Shown: positions 44,801 to 55,962 of the stretch, piece by piece
How the letters are laid out: the number at the start of each line of letters is the position of its first letter
Position numbering within the stretch: the first letter of the stretch is position 1
Assembly (NCBI GenBank): GCA_963693305.1
Contig: OY855915.1
Span: 6,314,607-6,378,606, forward strand
Source of the DNA: Meandrina meandrites
Taxonomy: Eukaryota; Cnidaria; Anthozoa; Scleractinia; Meandrinidae
Direction of reading: 5' to 3'
DNA length: 64,000 bases
Position numbers and translations under genes: made by a program
Notes under the pieces: model-generated
Told to the model about the DNA's origin: nothing
The model's input: the letters and a program-made list of their open reading frames with translations, nothing else
Database searches by the model: none

Positions 44801-47800
44801 TGACAGTCTTGACTCAATCCTCCAAATTCAATCTTCTTGTCTTGAAGTTCGAGTGACTCAAAGTTTGAGTTTCGAGTTCCGAGTATTGAGTGTCCAGTCT
44901 TGAGGATCGAGAGACAAGGCATTTTCAAATATGCCAACTCAAAAAGCCTTCGGAGGAAACGGTTAATTTTCTTGAGGAAAGAAAATATATATTGCATATG
45001 TCAAAAGTAGTTTTTAATTGAAACTTTTCTACACGGAAGTATCTGATTTAGATTCCTCCACGCACAAAACCACATAACACAAAAGAAAACTGAATGACAG
45101 TAAACTTCAAGATTTCAGACGGAATCCACCGGGAAGTCGAGTAATATTTATTTAAGTTGGACAAAAATCGAGTACCAGAATAATTTAAATCCTATTGCGT
45201 TATTTTCTACCCTAAATAAAAGGTAAAGATGTAAGTAATTATCACTGATAACACCAACAACAATTTCTTATCAGAGTCTTAGAAAATGAATTTCAAAGTT
45301 CACAAGCTATAGGGATATTCTCACGTGCAGCCATTTTGTAAAATCGTCTTTAAGCGATTCAGTGGAATTCAGTGAAATTTCAAAATTTGTTTTCGGTGTT
45401 TGGTGTTGTTAGAAAAGATTTCTTTTGATAAGATATTTGAAGCAGTAACACAAAAGTTTGCAATAAGGTGTAAATAATTTTGGTACAACAATTTCTTATC
45501 AGAGCCTGAGAAAATGAAATTTAATGTTCACAAGCTATAGGCAAAAGCTCGCGTCTTTTAAGCGATTTAGTGGAATTCAGCGGAACTTCGAGATTGGTTT
45601 TCGATGTTTGGTGTTGTTAGAAAAGATTTCTTTTGATAAGATATTTGAAGCAGTAACACAAAAGCTTGCAATAAGGTGTAAATAATTTTGGTACATAATT
45701 TTGTCCAACAACTACTCAAAGTCCTGGCGGATTCCGTCTTAATATTTTCACCCAAGAAAGCGCAAGGTACATGCACTCTATTAAGTCTTTGTTTACATTC
45801 TGTGGTGTATTGCTTACTTTTGAAGTGTGTGTTGTAAGAGCAAACAGTCTGGTTATTGAATACTGCATGCTGGCTGTGTACAACATTCAAGAGTGTGGCC
45901 TGTTTGTGCAATTTATTCCTCAAGAGATCAGGCAAGGGACAAGCTCATTAGTTTTCTTAACTCAAGATGCATAACTTGATACTCAAAATTTTTGACTTGA
46001 GACTCAATACTCATAATTTTCGAGGATCTGTACTGTACATCAAGGCTGCTGCCTAAGGAAATTTCTAAGGAGCCCTTCGGGCTCCTAACATCAAAAGTTA
46101 GGAGCCCAAGCCATTACTTTAGGAGCCCAGCCTAAAAGTTGCCATGGTTAATCCTTGGGGGAGGGGGGTGGGGAGAGGGGTCTGGGGGGCAGCCCCCCCT
46201 CCCCCCCCCCCCCCCCCCCCCCCTTACCGTCCCCTTCCACATGCACACACATTTTATATTGTCAGTAGAGCCTTTGTACGTGAACAGAAAACTCCTTCGG
46301 ACAAGATTTTTTTCTGAAAGCTTCTGAAGGTAACCTCCCTCAAATAGTTGTGTGAGAAATTCCAGCTTTCTTAACTCGAAAGTTTATTTAACCGAGCCTC
46401 TCCTTCGATAAAACCCTTTTTACACTGATTGGGTGACGAACAGGAGTGTGTATATTAGAAAGTTTCTGTAGGCTGAAAATGAGTTTGAAAATCCAACCAG
46501 TATATTGTGCTGTGATGAATGTTGGATAAAGTAAGTTAAAAATGTGTAGAACAAATAAAACAATGTTTAATAGGAGTTTTGAACATCCAAAGTTTTGAAG
46601 CAAAATCAATGAAGCATGAAGCAGCAAAATTATTATTTCACTATTGCACAGCAAGCTCACTAAAGAACTTGAATTATTGTTAGTAATTAAGGTTTAACAG
46701 AACCAAGATTACAATTTAGCAGGTCTATTTGAAGGTTAAGGCAAAGGTAATAAAAAGTCAAAACACCTGTGTAAACACTTTAATTAAATTCTGATCTTAT
46801 CTACATTTCATAATCAGTTGTCAAAAATAGACCAGAAAAACTAAGTTGTGAAAAAAAAAACTGTTTCTAGGCTTTTCAAATGAGTTGCTTATACAATAGA
46901 TTTTAGTAGTTTTAAAAACAATTCATGTTATTCAAACTGTTTTCAGCAAAGTTTCTAGCACATTATTATTTTCAAGAGTAATGTTCTCCTTGCACGGTTC
47001 AATAACCGAGATAAACACGAAACAGTTCGAATGAACAAACAAACAAACTTGATCCACAAAAAGCGGTAGCTGATAAGAATGTCACAGAAAAGGCACACAT
47101 TTTCTGTTGTTATGAAATTAAGCGTTCTCTAAAGTGAAAAAATAAAAGTTTGAGTTAAATAACAAGCTTAATTACAGTAATTCGTAAGTGTAACATCAAA
47201 ACATTCTGCACATTATTTTAGGCTTGTTGAAAAGGTTTTTGTATCAAGCTTTTGCAGATTAAAATTGTCATGATCAGACCTGATGCATGAATGGCCAGGA
47301 GATTGATTTCACTTTTGTATCCGTAAAATGTTTACTTCACATTCACTATAAACTCCTCCAAAATCCTCCAGAACATCAACGTAGCGAACGAAGCGTGAAG
47401 CAGCCCATAATACTATTCATTCTTCATTCCATATTTGGGAGTCAGTCCCAGTCCTAAACAGTCGAAAATAATTGGTTTTCGAAGTTGCACGCATTTATAC
47501 GCTAAAATTATCTCTATTGTGGACAATTTTAGTATTTCCGTTTTGAAATGAAGCGCTTATGGTTTTAAACGGGATATATCTTACGCCAGTGGAACAAAGT
47601 TACAAGGAAATTGAAGTCATTAGATGAGAATGGAAAATCTATGCTTAGGCGCCCATCCGGGCTCCTTGAACAAAAATTTAGTCGCCCGCACTCGTAACTT
47701 AGGCGCCCCAGGCGACCGGGCGCCCGTTAGGCAGCAGCCTTGTACATGTTATCACTGTTCAAATAATTGACTCAGTAATATTAATAATTTATTGTCAATT

Positions 47801-49812
47801 ATCAAATAAATCATTCCTTACCAACTTTAACTATTTATGAAAAGAGACTGATTCCTTCCTATAGTGGTTTAACAGCAAAGTCTGAATTTATCTTCGTGTT
47901 TACTTCATAGAGGTCCTGAAGGGACCCCATTTGAAGGGGGTGTATTTATAACAAGACTAGTGTTCCCTCCTGACTACCCTCTGAGTCCTCCTAAAATGAG
48001 GTTCATCGGTGAAATGTTTCATCCTAATGGTAAGTTTTGTTGATCAAACACACCTTTCAAACAGCCTGTTATTTTTGATAATAATAACTTATAATTATAT
48101 ATTTACAAACAAGGGGTAGAAAAGAAAGGGTTTTCTCACACCTTCTTTTGGTGGAATCGGATGAAGCTTGCATGTCTAAATGGACCCAAGGGATATTCTG
48201 CAGGAGGGGGACATTGGGGTTTGTGGTATTGCGGTATTGGCCAATTTTTCATGCAGTATGCACTAGTATTCTCCAAACCTGCGGGATCCATTTTCTTGGC
48301 GTTTTGCTTGACGATAGCTGGTATAAAAACCTATCCTTCACTTTTCTCTGACCATTTTCAGCTGTTTCTGGTCGTTTCGGAAGCAACCTGAAACAGCCTT
48401 GTGTTTTAACAACCAGTTTTAAGCCGTGTCAATGTTTCCATGGTCCCACCACTCATTATTGCCTCTATTTTTGCCCTTGCGTCAATGAATCCGCCTGCTA
48501 TACAAGCTTACTATAAAATCGCGGTATTTTCCGGATTATTTTTTGCGGTATTGCAGTATTTTCCAAATTTTTTTGCAGTAATGCGGTGTTCAGCAACCCC
48601 CAATGTCCCCCTCCTCACTTCTGGCTGGGGCTTAGTGCCTGTGACAGCCTTGGCAAAGTACAGCCCCTGGCTCTTAAGTTTGGGGATTCAGGGCCAGCTA
48701 TTATCCCACCCCATACATGCAAAGACTCACTTAATAACAGACTGAAACACCTTGGGACCTTATACACCACATGGGGCTAAGAGGCCATAAGTACATGTAG
48801 TACATGTACGAAGTACTTCCTGTAAGGTACATTCATGGGTACCTCTTAAACCCCACATTAAATAACTGAAATTTAAAAGAAAACCTATTGGAACACGACA
48901 TCCCACAATATTTCAACTGAGAGAACATTCACATGACATTTATATGGCGTTGCATCACTGACCTGTACAACTCACTATCGCTTTATCTTTTGTGCAGTGT
49001 ATCCTTCTCCTTTTCCCTCTCACTCCTTTAAGCCACATTAGAAAACATCCTGTAAGAAAGCCTGCGCTAAAAGCCGCACATCTGTAACTCGATAGAAACA
49101 CAGAACTAGCACGAGCTGTTGACATAATGATGACGCAAGCAAATAGAATTTACATTTTGATCATCAAAATATTCAAGGGATTTAATTCTTTTTCCTCTTG
49201 GTGTTTTGTAAAAGAAATAGAATTTGTTTACTGTGTTTCTCTCGAGTTATAGAAAAACTCATGAAAGTTTGGGAGAACTTGAGAAACCTGTGGAAGGCTA
49301 ACTGTGTATACTGAGAAAATACAAGTGACAAGTTTGTAGGATATCTCCATGGTATACCACTCGAAAACTAGTATTTTCTGCATCATTTTTCTTATTTGTC
49401 TCTGTGTTAGTTTATCCTGATGGTCGAGTGTGTATATCCATCCTTCACGCCCCTGGTGATGACCCAATGGGGTATGAGAGTAGCGCAGAAAGATGGAGTC
49501 CTGTGCAATCTGTAGAGAAAATTCTTCTTTCTGTTGTCAGTATGCTTGCAGGTAATAGTTTCTGTTTCCTTTTTTTGCTTCTTATTCTATCTTCATGTTG
49601 TATTATGGGAAAGCTTAGTTAATTAGTTAAGTTAGTCAGTTTTTATTTAAAGGTTTTAATGATTCCTAGTTTTACTTTCATTTTTACAGCTTAGTTATTT
49701 TATTTGTTAGTAATTTTTTATCACTGATGTAAATTTTTAATGTAAATTTTATTTTTAATAACATTTCTTACTGTAAAGCGCCATGAGCCATGGATATGGC
49801 GCTATATAAATC

Positions 49813-49894
<82 letters not shown>

Positions 49895-52800
49895 AAGCTA
49901 CTAGTTAATCAGGCAGTAGCCACTGGGCCTGAGTTAATCATTTATTACTACCATTTGTGTGCATCCTTGAAGTGTGACAAATTTGGTACGTATTTTTACT
50001 TTTAAAACGTTAACGGTTTTGTCTGGTTACATGTCACTTTTGACCAGTGAATCGAGCATTTAAAATCTTGCTCTAAAGCGACTTCTGGACAATAGCTCTT
50101 TCCAAACTATTCTCAACTTCTCTCATCTGCACTGCAGTGATATTTTCCGTGCAGACTTTAATCCAAGTGGGCGGGCAAATCTTGAAAATCTTGATAGCTT
50201 GTGAACAAAACATTATCGTATGGCACATAAAACATTGTCAATTTCGTGACTGATCACAAACATTTCATTGGTCAATTTTAAGTGGCATGTAACCAGACTG
50301 ACTAAACCGTTGAGGTTTAAAAAACTATGCATTAAATTTGTCACGCTTCAAGGATGGACACAAATGGTAGTAAGGCAGCCAAATACTCTTACATCTTCTC
50401 AGTCTACAAGCTGGCATTAACCAACACAAATACATTGACCAATATGAAGGCAACTTGATGTTCTTTGTATCATCAATCTTTTTTTTATAGCCACTGGGAA
50501 TCATGTCCATTGTAGCTAGTTTAGTAAGACTTCTTGGTAACCCCAATTTGAATAATTCATTAACTCAGGCGGTGTGCGCACTGGGATCGCTACGCATTGT
50601 GGATGTAGAATTTTCAAGATGGCGGTGAAGCTGGAAAAATTTCGTAAGTTACAAGCTTCGTTTATCGACAGAATTATTTCTTTTCCGAGCTCCTTTTCTA
50701 AAGTTATAAAAACTAAAACTCATTAAGATTCTATTTCTGTCAACAAAATAAGCAATGTCTATTATTGTCAGCAAAAACGCGGGCAACGAATATTCATCCT
50801 GTTCGATAATGTAATTTGAACTCGTCTTGTCGTGAGCTATAATTTTTCGTACATTGCCCACTGAACGAAAAAAATGGTATAAACTGTTTCTATAATGCTT
50901 GTTCTAAGCCAGGGTATAAACGCTCCCAAACGCTCCCCGCATTGTGTTGTAGTTTTTCCGAATTAAAACAGACATGTTTTGATGTCAAATATGGCGTCAA
51001 AGAGGTGACAGAAATAAGAAGTGATCGCATGATGTGACTCGTTAAATCATAAAATAGCGACGAACGGTTTCCTCCAACATTGTCAAGGTTACCAGGGGTG
51101 CTTAAAATGTTTTAAATCGGTACATAGCCGATATAAAACAACAGGCCAACCCTAAAGAAATATCATTAATAATGTATTGGCTTCTTGTGAAACTGGCAAT
51201 TTGATGAAGTTATTTGAGTTCATTTAAGTCAAATGGGAACGATTTATCGTTAAGTCAAAGCTGTATTTAAAAGCTGAATCAAACTCTGTGGGGAAGTTCA
51301 TTCAAGGGGATTTTGATTTAGAACACGAATTTCCAGATCATTTTCTTAGCTTTCAGATGTTAAGATTAATAAAATTGAATAAAAGTCTGTATGCTTGACT
51401 TCTGTTCATTGTTTACATGTATAAAATATGTCCATTGAACACAGGTAATGGTTAAAAAAAGAAAAGATACACCAATTTGTGAATTTTAAAGGTGACTGCA
51501 TGATATTGAAAGATCTTGAGATGACAACAGAGATATTCAGGGATTTGCTCATTTTTTGGTAGGCAGAATGTATACAGTGCTAAAATGGTTATTGGGTGAA
51601 CCAAGGGCAGGGAAAACAGCTATTGCTATAAATAATTGGCATCAAAGCAACTCTAGTGAGGTCAGTTTGCGTCAATATGTCAATGATGAGAGAATACATT
51701 CAGATGAGAGAAATAAGTTACAAAAACTTGCCTTTGATCACCACATTCCAAGATCCAGGTGCCAACACCATTTTATAATTCAATAAATGGTGGTGGTGGT
51801 TAAAAAAAGAAAAGATACACCAATTTGTGAATTTTAAAGGTGACTGCATGATATTGAAAGATCTTGAGATGACAACAGAGATATTCAGGGATTTGCTCAT
51901 TTTTTGGTAGGCAGAATGTATACAGTGCTAAAATGGTTATTGGGTGAACCAAGGGCAGGGAAAACAGCTATTGCTATAAATAATTGGCATCAAAGCAACT
52001 CTCGTGAGGTCAGTTTGCGTCAATATGTCAATGATGAGAGAATACATTCAGATGAGAGAAATAAGTTACAAAAACTTGCCTTTGATCACCACATTCCAAG
52101 ATCCAGGTGCCAACACCATTTTATAATTCAATAAATGGTGGTGGTGGTGGGGGGGGGGGGGGGGGGGGGGGTTGAAAGAAGACTTTCCTTGCATCATAAT
52201 TTCTGATCTGCTTCATTTAATTTTATTACACCTGCTAATGTAGTCTGATCTAAAGCTGAAAGGTTCTTGAGTATGCTATTCTTTGTTATACAATTCTAAC
52301 AAGCATTTGTATGCTCATTTATGTGCGAACCTGTTTCGAGAGGTATGTAAACATGGGTATGACTTGTAGGCTTTAAAAAAAATAATAAGAAAATGGGACA
52401 TGTTTTGATAGCTTAATACAACCATGAGAGAACTAACATAAACTATGAAATTCTCCCAAACTCCCTCTAGTGACTCCATGAGGCTGTGTAAGCACAAATC
52501 TATTTGCTGTTTCATACCTACAATAAAACTGTTAAATTACTTTTATATGAATCATACCAAAACAACGGCAATGACAAACAAACAAACAGTAAAATGCAGT
52601 TTTTCTTTTATTTGATTTAACACTTTCAAAACCACCTGATCCAAGTATTACTGAAGAGTTTAAGAGGAACAACCCCAGGAGAAATGGTGCTCAGTAATTT
52701 ATAAAAAAAAAAGTATATGCAGGAGCAATACAACCTCAACCGTAAAATAACAATAATAAGAACTGTAAGAAGCAGCAAAAAGCCTGGAAAAGCTTAAATT

Positions 52801-55800
52801 AAATTATAAAGGAAGGGTCTAGTTCATATATAACATTTTGTGCCAACTTTAATTGGATCAGTGTGTATAAACAAACACTAGAATACATCAGTACAATTCT
52901 TATCATGCAGACTCGGTAGTTTATACAACGCAAGGTCAGCTATTAAATCAAGCCTTTTTTGACGCAATGTTTCGACAGTTGAAAGATCGAAACGATCAAA
53001 TCAATTTCAGTACTCAAGGTGGCACTGAATGGACAGAAAATCAAAACATTTCGAACAGGCCATCTTACCTTGAGTTTGCTCACGATTGTTTTGGGATCAC
53101 TGACTTTAAGGAGAGTCAAAAAAGTGCAGACTGATCGTGAATGATCGAACAAAGTGACATTGAGCCCAGGTATTGGGTCGTCTTGCAGTAGCTGGTAGGC
53201 TATCGATGCATTGGCTGGGCAGATTTTATCCTTCGCTCACATGGACCAACATGCGAATGTATTAAACTAACGGTATGTATCAAGAAGCAGAGACTGTTTT
53301 CCCAACTAAACTCGAACTTGTTTGTTCATTAAGGTCCTTTTAAAGAAAACATAGCCAATTCGCTGATTTTCGCAGCGTATTTAACGAATACTGTTCGCCT
53401 TCGTCGCCTCCTACAAGATGTGCACTCCACCACGACTTGACACAAATGATAATAATTTTCTTTTCAACCATGATGCATAGCGATCCCAGTGCGCACACCG
53501 CCTGTCATTAACTAGACTTCAACGAGTGGGACATAATGCTTTATTTTTCAAACAATGAGCCAAAAATTTCAAGAATAATCCCATCCTATCCCCTCCCCTC
53601 CCTGACTCTATCCCTGTCCCTTCCCTTCCTAGGGTCATTTCTTTTTAAGTCTCCACCCCTCCGCAAGAGCCCACTGAATGTCTTTTCTGAGCAATTCCCC
53701 ACCCCTCCCCAGTACTCAATGATGCCTTTTCTAGGAAAATCCCCACTCCTCCCATAATACTTAGTGAGTACCATTTTTGACTTAATCCTCACCCTTCCCT
53801 CTTTTGTTCCTGAAATTATCCATCCCTCCCCCAAGGAAGGGTTTTTGGTTTGAACTGCCCACTTTCCTTAACAAAGTTTGGCTTTTGAATCCCCCACCCC
53901 CACCCCAGGCAGAATTTCCAATGACCTTGTGAGGGGTTGGTGTGGATATTTTCTGGAACTGTATATTGCTGCTGTATACCAACCCTCCAAGTTTATTTTT
54001 TTCCTTAGTGGCCATTTGGCCACTGACTGCTCAAGTTTGGTTTCCAGTGAAAAATTTTAGTCGCTAAATTAAGCTCACACTTTTCAATCCTTCTTCTCAA
54101 TTTTAGTCGCCAGGGTGGCGACTTCAGTTCCAATTTAGTCGCCAGCTCCAAACATTTTAGTCTCCATGGCGACTAAAATGGGTTATACATTTCCCCTAAT
54201 TAAAGTGTATATGACATGAAAAATATTTTCTGCTTATTTGAAAGGCCTTTCAAAATACAGAAGAATGGTGTTTTTCTTTTCGAAATATCTTTTTTCGTTT
54301 CTGAGATATTGTCATTTTTGTAGTATGCAAATTAGATAAGTTATGATGTCATAAGATTTGCAACTGAAAAATGGTAAAATACTGAATACACAATATCTCT
54401 AAAACCATTAAAGCAGTTGTCTTGGAACTTGGCACCACAAATGTGCATCACAAAAGAAACAAAATGACACCCTTTGGACTGTTGCCATGACAACACTTTT
54501 GCCGCTGGTGCTGTCTCAATAAAAACTGAAATTCCCAGTTTTTGTCTAAACCAAGAACCATGTAGCACAGCCTATCCAATGTTGGGAATTAAGACAATAT
54601 GGGAACTATGTCTGTTCCAAGCAGGACCTTTTTTCTCACTAACAAGGTTACAAATCGGGATATTTTGTTTTTTGACAGAGAGAGACTGGAGCTCAAAAGG
54701 TTGCTATGGCAACAGTACTTAAGGTGTCATTTTGTTGCATTTGTGATGCACATTGGTGGTGCCAAGTTTCAAGGACACTGCTTCAATATTTCCAGAGATA
54801 TTTTTATTCAGTATTTTACCATTTTTAAGTTGCAAATCTTATGACGTCATAACTTATCTAATTTGCATAATACAAAAATGGCAATATCTCAGAAACGAAA
54901 AAAGATATTTCGAAAAGAAAAACGCCATTCTTCTGTATTTCGAAAGGCATTTCAAATAAGCAGAAAATATTTTTCATGTCATATACACTTTAAACAGCTG
55001 CTAATTTGTATCCTCTGTTGTATGCAGAGCCAAATGATGAAAGTGGTGCAAATGTAGATGCTTCAGTGAGTATTACATGAAGCTGTCAATTTTCTAATAT
55101 TTTATATTACAAATAATATGCTTCTCTTAGAGTGCTTTTGTGAACACTGTAACAGGGTTCGCACAGTCTTGAAAAGTCCTTGAATTTTAGGGGGAGTCCT
55201 TGAAAAGTCCTTGAATTCCATTTTTCCTTGAAAAGTCCTTAAATTTCTGTGTAAGTTCTTGAAAAGTCCTTGAATTTTCTTCAACTTCAAACGTAGTGGC
55301 GTCAAAAGGAAAGTGCTTTGTATAGACTTTGGTATTCTTTTCCTGTGTAAAGCAACTTCAAACACTGTAAAACACGAGTGTTTAAGCAGCTAATAAAGAG
55401 AAAAGGCAAGTGAACTGAAAAATGTAGAGAAGGAGATGGAGCAAACACTTGAAGCCTTATTAGAAACCTGCTAGCTTGGACTGGGAATGTGGATTTATAT
55501 ACCATCTGTGAAATTACATTCCTAGTAGGTGGTCCTTGAAAATTCAATTTGGTCCTTGAAAAGTCCTTGAAAACTCCTGGAAAAATGGTTGCGATTTTTT
55601 GTACGAACCCTGTGTAAAATGAATGTATTGAAATGCTTCAATGAACCCTGTTTTTTATCCAGTACATTGTGGCTATCTGTCCATTGTGGACAGATAGCTA
55701 CTTAACAATTAGACCCGTAGTCCACTACAGGTCAATAGCCCATGAGGCGAAGCCCTTGAGGGCGAAGGGTCTAATTGTTTTAGTATCACCCAACTAGTCG

Positions 55801-55924
55801 GACAGAAAAAGCAATAATAAAGTTAGCAAATGCAAGTTGAAGAAAGATTTATTTGGGAATAAAACGAAAGAAATCGTCGTGAATTTCGCAACTCGATGAC
55901 TATTGCTAATAGTCCTCTAGTAGC

Positions 55925-55962
<38 letters not shown>

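Larger units (their letters stand above)
50566..53504. mobile_element. 2.9-kb TIR element with 9-bp target duplication (MULE-like)
   Basis: Starts CAGGCGGTGTGCGCACTGGG and ends with its reverse complement; the TIR is about 27 bases. TCATTAACT is present at 50557-50565 and 53505-53513. A 9-bp duplication fits Mutator-like elements best, with Merlin as an alternative. Just inside the left TIR lies AAGATGGCGG followed by an ATG frame ending at a GTAAGT donor (50620-50650). The element also holds the 348-bp tandem duplication and a 23-G tract. No intact transposase was recognised. Confidence 0.75.

Noticed and set aside
49790..50005. Poly-isoleucine open frame
   Set aside because: Translation of an ATT microsatellite.
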